DNA from: Halicephalobus mephisto
Lineage: Eukaryota > Nematoda > Chromadorea > Rhabditida > Panagrolaimidae
Assembly: GCA_009193035.1 (NCBI GenBank)
Contig: SWDT01000131.1
Span: 164,921-228,920, forward strand
Direction: 5' to 3'
Length of the DNA: 64,000 bases
Positions 36,874 through 48,218 of this stretch are shown in pieces (within the stretch, counting starts at the first letter, position 1; each line of letters starts with the position of its first letter). Below the pieces are notes generated by a model, which ran no database searches, was not told the DNA's origin, and saw nothing but the letters and a program-made list of their open reading frames with translations. A program made the translations under genes and the position numbers.

Positions 36874-37534
36874 AGAACCGACTGAGCTCCACAGAAATCC
36901 AAATAGATTCAATAGACCATCTGATTCTCGCTTCCTACGAGGTTCAGTTTTTCTAACTTTATATTGCGATCTAGACACGTCGGGTGATGGAGCGGAGACT
37001 GAAGGATAATGTAGTAGTTGTATTTTACGTAAATTATTAATACCACTCTTGGATAAGCCAAAATTGTCAATAATGAAATTACTAATTGGGAAAATTGATT
37101 ATTTCACAATTGTGTACTTGTTAGTTTTGTCTTTTTTTGTCAAATTTACTTCTTACGATGAACAAATAATATCTTATATTTTAAAAAGTTTTTGTAGATT
37201 GTCGGAAATTTAAAATATGTTGAAATTTAAGGAACAAACAAGAGTTTCCAAATAAATAAATATCCATTGTGGATTCTGAATTTCACGGGAAAAAGATAAC
37301 AAGACCGGAAACGAATTAATTTCCTCACTGATTTTTAGATTATTTTTTTTTATATCAACTCTATTAAGGCGAATCTTTGAAGAGCACACCTCAATGTTCC
37401 TGTTTAAATCGATTAAAGCTGATTAAAAAAGTATAAAATTGATCAAATCCAAATTGTTTCGAAATACACAACTAAGTTTAAACTTTTTTTATTTGTTCTT
37501 AATAAAATTAAATAAATAACTTGTAAAATTAAAA
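36874..37534. other. Gene-free region between GTAG copy A and the first TIMP-like gene
   Basis: No gene seen. Non-repetitive AT-rich DNA; the last 100 bp (GATTAAAGCTGATTAAAAAAG and CAACTAAGTTTAAACTTTT) is the probable TIMP-like promoter and leader. Confidence 0.45.
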
Positions 37535-39672
37535 ATGTTAAAGTTAATTTTCATTATTTTGACAACTATTATCGTCTGCGAAGCTTGTAGCTGCATATCG
37601 GAATCAAAAAAAACGTTATACTGTAATGCTGATTGGGGTAAATTATTATTTTTTAATAATCATTAAATTCAAAAAATTTTTGAATACAATCATTTGGATT
37701 TAAATTATTATAATAAATTTGATAATTTCACAAATCTCTGATGTTTTTAAAATTCTACCGTAACTTATTTATTTTTTAAAATTAAACAAATTAAAAAATT
37801 ATTTTTATGAATTTCTAGAATTTGTTATTTTCTGATAATTTTCTTTTTTGAAAAAAAACCTTCCGAAGTCTTTATATGGACGGTGTGAGCTATGATCACC
37901 ATCATCACTTCCGAGATTATGAAAGTTTTGTATTTTGCAAAAAAAATGAACCTTAATAAAAGTGACTTTTTGAAACAAGTTATATATCATATTAAAAATT
38001 TTAAAGTACTGATTCGGAATCTGTATTTCGATTTTGTGGAACGTTCTTCTGAAACGATAAAATTGAAATAAATACATAAAATTCCATATATCGAAAATTG
38101 AGAAAACAAAAAAGTATCATATATTGTCTTTTTGAAATTTGACGACTCTGTTTTGGAGATGTTCGTTTTCTACTTTTACTTAACTAATTTGAATAATTCT
38201 TTTTTGCAACTAGATGTATTTTTTGTACTGATTACAAATATCATTGATTTTTCGAAAAAATAATTACAAACATGAGAAAACGTAATCCTAAATTAAGATT
38301 TTCCAGATTATTTCATTCAAAAAGAATGTTCCGCAAAATCGAAATACAGATTCTGAATCAGTACTTTAAAATTTTTAAGATGATATATAACTCGTTTCAA
38401 AAAGCCACCTTCACTAAGGTTCATTTCTTTGTTAAAATAAAATTATCAAATCGAAAAACAAGTTCTGAGATCTTTGTTTATTTTAAATAAACACTCCTTT
38501 GTTCGTGAACTAGCTTACATTAAGCAGAATGACTAATCTAGATAATCAGTAAATTTTTTTCAATAATCTACGTAACTTTGATATTTTATAATATAATAAA
38601 AATCAAAGAATACAACACAAATTTTTATAAAATTTGAATTTTCTACAAGTTTTTTAACTTTTCTACAATATTATAAAATGTAAATTTTCCGCAAACTTTT
38701 TTAACTTTTTTACAATATTATAAAATTTGAATTTTCCACAAGTTTTTTTACTTTTCTACAATATTATAAAATTTGTGGAGGATAATTTATAATTTATAGT
38801 TGCCCATGTAAAAGTTCGTCATCAACATTCAAAAAAAATTGAGAAATCAGTAAACTCCTTTTGGCATACTATCAAATACAGAATATCTTTCGTAACTATC
38901 TACAAAGTATGTTATGATTATTATTATGAGTTTTTTTCGAAAAACAATACGTCGCATTTTACAGTAGTTCGTTTTTAGTCTCCAGAAGGGTCAAATGGAA
39001 CTCTTCCAAGTACGATCTCGACTTACGGTAACGGAGGCATGTGCGGACTCACACTTATAGCTGGACAAGAATATCTTCTGACAGGTAAACTCAATTTTGA
39101 TATAAAAACTACTTTTGTAAAATTCAGGTTCCTACAATAATGTAACTTTGTTCGTGCACCTTTGTGAACAAATTACGGTTTTTAGGTAACTTTACATTTT
39201 TGTATAAGGCCTCGATGCAGAAGTTTAGATGTTTTTAAATTTGAACAAAAGTGCCCATAAGGAGATAATCGGATCTGCAGATTCTGTATTGGAACTCAGT
39301 TTGGAGGTTCACTTTCAGAATCTGAGAATTCAGAATTTACGAATCTGATTATCTCAATTGAAATTATTTTTATTGAAATTTAAAAATATCTAAATTTCTG
39401 TGCTGAAAAGTGTATAAAATTATTAGAATAGATTTATTAAGACTAACGTTGATTTGGGGGATTTTTATAGATGGAAATATATACCAAATTCACTCAAAAT
39501 TTTATTACAAAACAAAAGTTTTGAACCATGTTCTTCGATAAGCTTGTTAAAATCGATAATTTCAAAACCATTCACTTGGTGGTCAAAGACGGAAGTAAAT
39601 GGAACGAACATTGTTGAAGGACAAAGTACACTATTGAATGTTATTATTTTTCTCCTATTTTGGACTTTCTGA
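37535..39672 (+). CDS. TIMP-like (NTR domain) protein A, with hydrophobic C-terminal tail
   Basis: Netrin-like domain of the tissue inhibitor of metalloproteinases family (nematode timp-1/cri-2 relatives). Five exons (37535-37637, 38800-38906, 38979-39084, 39128-39185, 39471-39672) join in phase to 191 residues. A signal peptide of ~17 residues (MLKLIFIILTTIIVCEA) is followed directly by CSC, the N-terminal Cys-x-Cys that chelates the protease zinc in TIMPs. Then YCNADWVAHVKV, GQEYLLTGSY and SFEPCSS, all TIMP landmarks. After the last cysteine come ~50 residues ending in STLLNVIIFLLFWTF, which looks like a GPI-anchor signal. Intron 1 (1162 bp) holds an apparent partial duplication (compare 37900-38080 with 38270-38460, opposite strands). 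Confidence 0.82.
37805..38490. repeat. Inverted repeat inside TIMP-A intron 1
   Basis: The stretch 37935-38060 read on the minus strand and 38300-38435 read on the plus strand share CGAAATACAGATTCTGAATCAGTACTTTAAAATTTTTAA-like text (matching runs of 15-20 bases such as AAAATCGAAATACAGATTC) and AAGATGATATATAAC. The two arms face each other across ~240 bp, so a large RNA hairpin is possible. Confidence 0.7.
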
Positions 39673-39956
39673 ATACAACTACATCATCTACCTTCCGCAG
39701 ACTGCTTTGGATGTTATGATTTCTTCAACATCCTTCGTTTTTTTAACATTTAAGAACTGAATCCTAAAGTTGGACAGAATTTTGAAACAATTACTTTCAT
39801 TTTTCAAAACAATAATAGGAAAAATTTAAAATGTTTATAAAATTAAAAAGTAACGATAAAATGTAAAATAATTTTTAATAAAATATTATTTTTACCGATT
39901 CCATGTTTTGCTGTGAAAAATACTTTCGAAATATTCAGTTTTAGTTACAATAAAAA

Positions 39957-40561
39957 TTAACATGGTTTGTTTTTCTTCAACGTCAAGAAATATTTGAAAC
40001 CATCTCGTATATTATTCCATTCGAAATCACTGGCCTTAAAATTCATCGGATAATTGAGCTGCAGCTGTTCACACATCGATATCTTCAAAACTCCATTTTC
40101 GTAGGTACCTAAATTTTGTAAAAATTACTTTACATAAAGGCCAAATTTACCTGTTAGAAGATACTCTTTTCCTCCTTCGGGTTGGATCGAACAATCTAAG
40201 TTAGTACCAATATCTTGGATTTCGTTGGGAAGATTTCCGTTTAATTCTGTCGGAGCCTAAAAATTATAAAATTTTATTTTTTACAAAAAAAATGTACCTT
40301 GTAAACAGTTATGAAAGATACTTTGAATTTCAATTTATAAACTTCTCGGCCATCTGGAGAAGCATTACTTATGCCTTCTATCATCTCGAGCTTCACATGA
40401 GCAACTTTAAATTAAATATTAATAACATTAATAATGATAATCAATAATTTACCCCAATCAGCTTTACAGTAAGATACGTGTGGTGATTCTTCTGGACATG
40501 TACAAGTTTCTGCAACGATAACAATTGCAGAAATGAAGAAAATAAACTTCAAACTTAACAT
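39957..40561 (-). CDS. TIMP-like (NTR domain) protein B, short form
   Basis: Four minus-strand exons (40453-40561, 40298-40404, 40151-40256, 39957-40108) join in phase to 157 residues. The signal peptide MLSLKFIFFISAIVIVAET is followed by CTC, the intact inhibitory Cys-x-Cys, then YCKADWVAHVKLEM, KEYLLTGTYENG and a C-terminal LKKNKPC. The chain ends on the cysteine that in the other copies is followed by a long tail, so this is an N-domain-only, probably freely secreted form. The first three introns lie at the same places and phases as in TIMP-A. Tail-to-tail with TIMP-A (285 bp between stop codons). Confidence 0.8.
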
Positions 40562-41244
40562 TATTGGTTCTTCAACTATCTACTCAGTTCTGTTCAGAGC
40601 AAAAAGGAAAATAAATTAAGTTTATAAGATCCTATACCCCAAATCAAGATTGTCAGCATTCACTGTCCATCTATCTTTCCACAACCTGTTTTTATTGTGT
40701 TCGAACAAGGTGCAAAAATTAATCAATGATTATGACGGAATATCAAGTCAATATTTTTCATCTTTGACCGATTATTTTCCTTTTATTAATACTTGTCAAA
40801 ATTAGTACACTTATTTTTTTACTTTTATTGAAAGAGTAATTTTTTCTTGTTAATTTCATTTATAGTTTATGTGGAACTTTTCCAAATTGAAAAATGGATT
40901 TCCTTCGATAAAGATCTAATGGGATTTTATGATAAATTTTTAGCTTTTTTGTCATATCCAACATATTTTGAATATTGAAGTTTGTAATAAAATTCGTTTT
41001 TTTTGTACTTTATAACAGTAATTTTCATAGAAATTTTCATTGTCTTTTAATTTTGGTTATATTTTTCCAGATTTTAATTATCTTTATTACTTTTTTTTAT
41101 TCATTAAAGAAAAGTTTCATAATTTCTGAAAATACATTTATCAAATAAAACTACCGTTCTGACAACTTGTACTAATAATGATCCCCATTCTTAGAAAACC
41201 ATCATTTTTTAAAATCAGTAATAGTCAGATGAAATTAAGAACAT
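40562..41244. other. Gene-free region between TIMP-B and TIMP-C
   Basis: Promoter of TIMP-B plus AT-rich non-repetitive DNA. No gene seen. Confidence 0.45.
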
Positions 41245-42298
41245 TTATAAAATCCAAACTGAAAGAAGAACCACGATATGGAATGAAATAATTTTTCCTC
41301 CAGCAGAGTTGATTTCGTTTTTTGCTGTTAGTTTCAGCGCATTGGATTCCAGCGAAATCATCGGTCTTAGTGACGGTATCGGATCACAAGGTTCGAAACC
41401 TTTAGTTTCGAGTTCCTTTGTAATGAAAGTTGGGACTTGACGCCATTCCAAAGGTTCTCTAAGCATGGCCTCGTGAGGATAGTTTGGAAGAATCTGCCGA
41501 CATCTACCAGTCCACAGACGTTCACTTGAGATATAGCCTAAATTTTACGGTAATTTCTATGCAGTAGGACTTGGATATAAGATACTCCCGCTATAGCATA
41601 TCGTGCGTTATAGCATACGGTTTGAGTGAGTTTGGTTAATCTGCCTTTAAATTTACTCCCGTTATAATATATCCTTTGTTATAACATACCCTAATTATAA
41701 TATATCTCACGTTATGAAATAGAATCTGAGTATTTTTGGTTACTCTGCCTTTAAATTTACTCCCGTTATGATATATCCTTTCTTATAACATACGCTTTCC
41801 CTGGTCTTAAGGGGTATCTTATATCCAAGTTCGACTGTATTGAAATTAATTTTACCTGCTAGGAGATACTCCTTTCCAACATCAAATTGGAAAGCACAAG
41901 GACTTCCATCACCATAAGTGTAAATGTCGGTGGACAAAGATCTATATCGATTTCCTGGGGCCTGGAAGTTAGCCATCATAAAATTTAATACATTTTTAAA
42001 TGTGAAATTCTTTTTAACAACCATGACATACTTTGTATACAGTAGGATAAGACACTGTATATCTGATGACTTTTATTCCTGTTCGTTCTGCTTCTTCGGT
42101 CATTATCGGTTCCGGATGTTGGATTTCAATTTTTACACGGGCAACTTAAAATTGCAAAATAATGTGATTAATGAAGAAAATTAACTTACCCCAATCGGCT
42201 AAACAATAATTTCGTTTTCGTAATCCCTCTTCAAACGAAAGAGCTTCTCCGATAATAACAATCGTCGAAATAGAAAAAAGCAACTTCAAGTTCAACAT
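41245..42298 (-). CDS. TIMP-like (NTR domain) protein C, lacking the N-terminal Cys-x-Cys
   Basis: Four minus-strand exons (42190-42298, 42032-42144, 41856-41961, 41245-41537) join in phase to 206 residues. The fold landmarks are present: YCLADWVARVKIEI, GKEYLLAGYISS, WRQVPTFITKELETKGFEPC. But after the signal peptide (MLNLKLLFSISTIVIIGEA) the sequence is LSFEEGLRKRNYC: the zinc-chelating CxC of TIMPs is absent, so protease inhibition by the classical mechanism is unlikely. The C-terminus ends in IISFHIVVLLSVWIL, resembling a GPI-anchor signal. Intron 3 (41538-41855) contains a MITE. Head-to-tail with TIMP-B. Confidence 0.82.
41562..41837. mobile_element. 276-bp MITE with ~28-bp terminal inverted repeats
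   Basis: The left end reads CAGTAGGACTTGGATATAAG and the right end, on the other strand, CAGTCGAACTTGGATATAAG; both continue ATACYCC. The ends lie next to TG (left) and TA (right), consistent with a TA target duplication with one mutation, as in Tc1/mariner elements. The interior has degenerate 'CTCCCGTTATAATATATCCT' repeats and no coding capacity. It sits entirely inside intron 3 of TIMP-C. Confidence 0.85.
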
Positions 42299-44415
42299 TT
42301 TCACTTTTCAAACTATTTTTTAAATTTTGTTAGAAACAAAATGAACGAAAACACAAATTGAATTTAAACAATCCAATGTTCTTAAAAATATAACATGGTT
42401 AATTCCTTCATTTTTCGGAACCAGTTTTGAATGTGTTCGGACAACAAAAGTTTCAATAAAAGATAATTCGGTAATCAACTAATGCACTATAAAGTTGATT
42501 TTCTTTGGTTTTTATGCAATCGTCTTTTTTAGTGTGATTAATGATTGTTTTCTCGAAATCCTTCCAAATTGATGGATTTTCATTTTGACAAAAACTGATA
42601 GAATCATATATTCTACATTGCTTTTGGGAGTATCTTTTGAAATCTGAAATTGAATAGATTCTGCAATTGTTGCTTTCTTACAGTAGACTTTATCTTCTAC
42701 ATTTCAGTCCCGGAATCTTCATCAAAGTCCCATTCTACGTTTGATTCTAGTGACTTCTTTTCTAAATCTACTTTTATATTAAAAAAATATTAATCACTTT
42801 TAACAATTCTGTTCATGGACGAAACTTTTCATCCTAACAAATTTTACTTAGCTCAAAGGTGAATAAGACGATTATTTCTTTTCTGAGTTTCTTAAGTAAT
42901 AATAATCAAGTATCATTACAGATATTTATAAACCTCAAGATAAAAAAAATAAAAACATCAAATGGCTGAATCTGTGTTCAAATAGAAACCAGAAGTATAA
43001 TTATGATCCTTACTAAGGCAATAAGACACATATACAGTTATTATATAATTCTTAAAAACGACAACCAAGAGCCTCATTCATATTATATAGTATTCTATAC
43101 TCCCTAATATCCAAACTATCGTTTCAAGTTCTCTCTTTCTAGTCTAATTTTCTTTTTCAACATCTACATAATTAGCTTCAACGCACAACATGTCGTGACA
43201 TTAAGCATAGCGAGAAAGGAGCGATCGTTCAGGAGAAACGATTCTGCTTCCAGGAATGGAATAGAAAAGGTCGCTCTCGTAGCTTAAGAGAAAAGCACTT
43301 GTCCGGATAGCAAGATAATGCGGGTCAGATACTTGCCGAGAGACGTTTTTCCTTCCATATTAGTTTCGGACTAGATGAGGCCAGATCTAGTTTTCTGACA
43401 CAACAACAGAAAATCCTAAACTTCTCTTGGAGATAAAATTATCACTCCAAAGTACAGTGCATTCAGATTCCTCTCTCTGAAAGCTGTGGATATAATGATG
43501 TTTATCTGTTTCCTCAGCTTTGTTTCAGTATCGAACAGAAAACATGCTGTAAAAGAATTTTTCTAATTTGTTTATTTCAATTTCAAATACTTTCATAGTT
43601 ATGAGATGTTAATACTATTTATTTATAAACACTGATATTTTTGCAATTTGTGGTGGTGTATTTATTTGATCATTAGGCTTAATTTGAAAGGCTAGATTTT
43701 AATTTAAAAATCTGTAAAAAAACAAATTTTACCTTTCAGTAATTCTAACATGTAATCAGAATAATATTAGATGTAGGATCTCCAGAAATTGGATAATTTC
43801 AATTGACTTATAGAAAGATTATTTTTGTTCCATAGGTTCTGAATCAGAACTGTCGACTTTTCAAAACCTTCGGATGGAATTAATTCGGTTAGAAATTCAA
43901 AGTAGAACAGTCTTTTATATCTCGCATAACTAAAGTCTAGAAGTTCTTACAGCCATCGAGACAAAATACAGTTTTAAAATACTAATTACGAAAACATAAA
44001 ATTACTGCTCCATCAGTCCTTAACCAGGTATAACGTAAGGAAGCCGGAGCTTATAATTTCGAGTACTATACATTTAGATAATAGACATATTAATGCTACT
44101 ATGGAACAAGGGTTGGTAGATCACTTTATCCATGCTTATTGTATGTTTAGAATTATTATCATTAAAGTATTCAAAAGTTTATTATTATATTTCACATCAA
44201 GCCACTTGGATCACAAGACAGCATTGTTGAAACACAATTCTAAAATGAATGTGCTTTGTTAGATTACAACATTCAGAATGAATCCACTCTTAACCTACTC
44301 TATTTCGTAATGAAAAAACTTAATTTTCTAAGATCTAAAGTTGTCATATCTTATGAGGTTCTTGCACAAGCCTACACGAAGTTTTCAATCAATTAACAAG
44401 GAAGTTGAATAAACT
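42299..44415. other. Gene-free region between TIMP-C and the P450 gene
   Basis: Apart from the tRNA-like element at 43191-43400 I see only AT-rich, non-repetitive DNA. No open frame of note on either strand. Downstream of the P450 stop (44330-44410) is its likely 3' UTR. Confidence 0.45.
43191..43400 (+). mobile_element. tRNA-like SINE-type element, copy 1
   Basis: 210 bp, from TGTCGTGACATTAAGC to TTTTCTGA, followed by CACAACA, which also precedes the element: a probable 7-bp target duplication. Bases 43273-43343 fold as a complete tRNA-like cloverleaf: D stem GCTT/AAGC, anticodon stem CTTGT/GCAAG with loop CCGGATA, T stem GCGGG/CTTGC, acceptor stem GCTCTCG/CGAGAGA. The T loop has decayed (TCAGATA). 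A TTTTT run (pol III terminator type) follows at once. Confidence 0.75.
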
Positions 44416-46047
44416 TTACGATTTGTGAGGTTCTAACGAAACTGTTAGTTTTTTGATTCTTACGGTAGTTGTTGTAAATGGAATAACGTTTTGAACTTCT
44501 TGTTCCATCATCGGAGTTGGTTTGAGAGAAAACTTCTGAAGGAGCCGAATGACAATTAATTTGATGGCCATGTATCCGAGAGTGATTCCGGGACAGATCC
44601 TAGGTCCGGCCCCGAATGGAAGATAAGCAGAGTTTTGTTGAGGAGTTAATTCGAAGAACCTTTCTGGTCTGAATTCAAGGGCATCTTCTCCCCAAATTTT
44701 TTCATCTCTCTGAATGGCTCGGGTATTAACGAAGATATAGGTTCCTCTCTCGATTTGGAGTCCATCTCCGATTACTGTATCTCTAACAGTTCTCCTATTG
44801 ACCGTCTGGGGTGCTGGAGGATGAAGTCGGAGAGATTCCTTGATGAAAGCTTCCAGAAGTTTCATGTTTTTCAACTGATCGAAAATGGGTTCTGATGAAT
44901 CATCATCGAAATAATCCCTGATTTCGTCACGAATAAGTTGTTGATAGTGAGGATATTCCATGAGACATCTAATAGTTGAAAGAGCTCCTCCTGTGGTTGT
45001 CTCAAGTCCTCCGGCGACAAGGACTGTTGAATTGATAATCACTTCCTGAAAAGTTAGTTTCTTCTCGAACTTGGAATCCTCGAGAGAGTCGTCTTCAGCA
45101 TCAATCATCATATCTATAAAATCTCGGTGTTCAATAGTGATTCCTTTGGCTAGCAGCTCTTCCTGAAGAATTCTCATATATGAAACGCTCCAAAGTCAAT
45201 TCTCACCTTTTGTTTTTTCCTTTGGAAGATGACATTGCAAAGATCTGTAATCATCTGGAATCTCGTGTCTGGGAAAATCTTATTGTAGAGTTCATAGAAA
45301 GGAATCCAGAAAGTATTGATAGGAGTGAACAAGTACGCTAACTGCTGGATTCGAGTCCTCGAATAGGAAGACATCAGATTCTCGACTTTATCGACATATG
45401 GATTCTTGAATTGAAGACATTCTTCTGTTCCAAGAGCTAGTTTACAAAGTACATCCATGATGAACTCGAGTACATGATTTTGAATCACGATCGGTTCCTT
45501 GGACTGACTTTGTTTTTCTTCCAGAATCTGGATGAAATCTTTAGCGGCTTGATCCACCTTTGGACAGACTCTCTTACTATTTGCTGGAGTGAAGCACTGG
45601 ATCGTCAGAGCCCGGATTCTTCTGTATTGGTTGCCTGTAGCACTCATGATATATCGTCTTCCAAACCAATGATCGAGTCTCTCCAATGGAATTATCATCC
45701 TTTGATCAAAGTTTTCAAATTGTCGGTAAAGAACATCTTGAACTGCTTCGAGATCCGAAATCATCAAAACTTTCCTCCATCCCAAGAAGAACCCGAAGAA
45801 TTTTCCGAATTGTTTTGTCCATTCATCGTAGTGGAAGTAGAACGGTGTTTGACGACTCGTAAAGTGTTCCAAATGATTCCATAAGGGCTTTGTGATAGGA
45901 ACTGATGGAATCCCCCGTCTCTTGAAGTAAGCAGTGTGATAATGAAGCAAACTAGAAACACAATTACACGGATTCAGAATACATCACTTACTAGTAATGA
46001 AGAGCGCCGACGACGGCGACAGTGACGATGAAGGCGACAAGGAACAT
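44416..46047 (-). CDS. Cytochrome P450, CYP3 clan (CYP13-like)
   Basis: ER-membrane haem monooxygenase, probably for xenobiotic or lipid oxidation. Three minus-strand exons (45992-46047, 45207-45951, 44416-45162; introns 40 and 44 bp) join in phase to 515 residues, the normal length. N-terminal anchor MFLVAFIVTVAVVGALHYY, then YFKRRGIPSVP as in nematode CYP13/CYP3-clan proteins. I-helix AGGLETT at 317-323, K-helix ESLR at 376-379, RPERF at 432-436, haem loop FGAGPRICPG at 450-459 with the axial Cys at 457. All catalytic signatures are intact, so it should be active. The downstream ATG at 45950 would drop the membrane anchor. Confidence 0.95.
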
Positions 46048-47285
46048 ATTTAAAGTTTCCAAGTCACTTGAACTTTACGTCGAATATTACTGTTGATTAT
46101 CAATAAGAGTAAGCAATTAGGATAATAACCTCGTTTGCGATGAGAAGAGTATTTTTATGGATAGATAATTATCTGAAAGGTCTATAAGCAAGATGCTCTT
46201 TGATAAGAGGTTATCATTTCATTGTTCTGCAGGAGACTTTGACTTTAAATACGGAAGTAGATTATAGAGTGATGAGCATCTGTTAGAAAGTTGTGGGATC
46301 AATGTTCAAAAAAAGTTTTAATATGCCGGAACAAAAATTGTGTTCAATATATTGGCGCATTACATCTACCGTACTGGTACACTATTTTTAATGCTCTTAT
46401 ACATTAATTGCATATGTCGCTTTTTATGTGAAATACAAGATCGTTTATTCATTAATGGAAATCTGATCCTGTTGCAAATTTAAAACAACAGAAAATGGCC
46501 CTTGACTTGTTTCTTCCTGATGACCTTTAACCTACCTTTATAAAGCTTATGTGATTTTTGGACGAAATGAGTAATCAATAATCACATAAGAATTAATTGA
46601 TGTAAGAACATCTTTTAAACAGAATTCTCCATAATTTTTATGATTTTTGTTTTTAACATTTAACTTTGACTCTAACTTTTGCCATGCACGTGATTGAGAA
46701 TTGCGAAACCTAGGTTTGAATTCCGACAAAAAAGCTGGGTATACCGAACCTGACTAGCTAACAACCTCATATCAAAATGGTCAAGAACAGCAGACCTGAA
46801 GGATCCGTTCACAGAAAGGAAGAAAACCCTACGCGAGCATTATCATCAATTGATTAATACTCAGAGAGTTCGCGAAGAAAGAACTCAAAAGTAATGGATC
46901 AGATGATAATGCTGGGAACCGCAAGAAAAGAAAATTAAGCATAGCTCATTGTCAAATTATCAGACCGCATATTGTGTTATGCTTCGACTCTATCATCTTC
47001 TCTGCTTTGAGGATTTATCAACAATAGTCTGTGATTTTTGAATTAAGAAATTAGAATTATTTTGTCGAGAATAATAAGTAGATTCGTGTCGTCAGATTTC
47101 AGATAAGCCTTAACCCTAATTAGCAGGCTTTCTTAGTGTTGTCTTCCAAAAACAAAAATGAGTTTTTTATGAAATAATTTCGATGGGAATTTCCAGAACC
47201 TTTACGAATTCTTAGAATTTTCTCTTCCAAATGATTTTGAATGTTTTTATTAGATTCTAGAATATGCTCAAATAATTACAATAAT
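46048..47285. other. Gene-free region upstream of the P450 gene
   Basis: Non-repetitive AT-rich DNA with the P450 promoter at its left end. A SINE-like or gene-fragment patch of mixed composition lies at 46690-46960. No frame with family features. Confidence 0.4.
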
Positions 47286-47578
47286 GTAGATAAAAAAGAT
47301 ATAATTAAGCCATCAACGGTCTAGAAAGAAAGCTTAAAGCTCCGCCCAGTCAGCCGACATCTGAGAAATGAGACAAAAGTGTTAGAGTCAGTCTTTCAGG
47401 AAATCCAACTCTGATCTGGTCTGAGTTTGACTTTGATCAAAACGAGGACCTTCCCTCTTGTTCTATGCTTATTTTAAAATAAACAAGCTTAATTGCTAAC
47501 AGTAGGAACCAACAGTTTTCCGCCCAATCAAGGAGTTCCAGGGTGTCACACCATCAACATCCAAACAACCACTACTAC
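47286..47578 (-). mobile_element. GTAG element, copy B (reverse orientation)
   Basis: 293 bp, in reverse orientation to copy A: GTAGATAAAAAAGATAT at the left, ACTACTAC at the right. The landmarks CTCCGCCCAGTCAGCCGAC, GTTCTATGCTTAT and GTAGGAACCAACAGTTTTC are all present. Flanks show no clear target duplication. Its right end abuts the broken end of the HSP70-like pseudogene. Confidence 0.85.
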
Positions 47579-47582
47579 AAGG

Positions 47583-48141
47583 TCATTGCTTCAAAATATG
47601 GCTGTTCGTTTTCTTTGATGTTGAATTTGAATGGTCATATTGATTGTTTGGAGATTCTCTTCCGGTGATGCCAATTGCAAAGAAGTTTATGGTCGAATAT
47701 AACATGATCAGGCTTGGTTCTGAGTCTTCTAATCGCTGCTCTTCCAATAATCGGTTTCTCACTATCAAAGGAGACTACAGATTCCGTCCAGAGGTCTCCA
47801 AGAGAAGAGTTGTCAACTGGAATAACATGGATTTGTCTATTCCTTGAAACAGCCAAAACAGATCTAGTTGATCCGAGGTCGATTCCCATGATGTCCGTTC
47901 TTGGTTCATATTTCTTGACCAATTTTGGAATGTAAATAAAGTTACAATCTTCAATAGTGAAAGACTGGAGACTACTCCCAATATCCTCAAGTTTAACCAC
48001 TGCAGAAACTTCTAGATCAGAAGTTAAATATTCTGCGAGAATCAATACTTTGTCTCTTAGTGAGTTGCTTGCACAATAAATGAAATCAACACTTTTAAAA
48101 TCATACATACACTAGTCAGACCCATATAGTAAATCAAGCAT
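47583..48141 (-). pseudogene. HSP70-like nucleotide-binding-domain pseudogene
   Basis: Minus-strand frame with the HSP70 phosphate-1 motif MGIDLGSTRSVLAV, then ESVVSFDSEKPIIGRAA (HSP70 'P-S-x-V-x-F ... x-G-x-A-A') and HVIFDHK. An in-frame TGA (47635-47637) stands where the family has Trp, and the same frame continues beyond it with PFKFNIKENEQPYFEA, the usual HSP70 text after that Trp. A second in-frame TAG lies upstream at 48112-48114. Everything after about residue 150 of the domain is gone, ending at GTAG copy B. Before the HSP70 part there is an unrelated ~75-residue leader (VDFIYCASNSL, AVVKLEDIGSSLQSFTIE). Decayed, truncated gene of an atypical HSP70. Confidence 0.75.
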
Positions 48142-48218
48142 CTCTTCGCTGTAACAAAAAACAGCATGGGTTCAACAATTATATCCAAAAACTAATAAGA
48201 GTTAAGGAATTTTCCTGA

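Noticed and set aside
47583..47768. A second minus-strand frame at the end of the HSP70-like relic
   Set aside because: The HSP70 text continues in the first frame across the TGA; the other frame has none.
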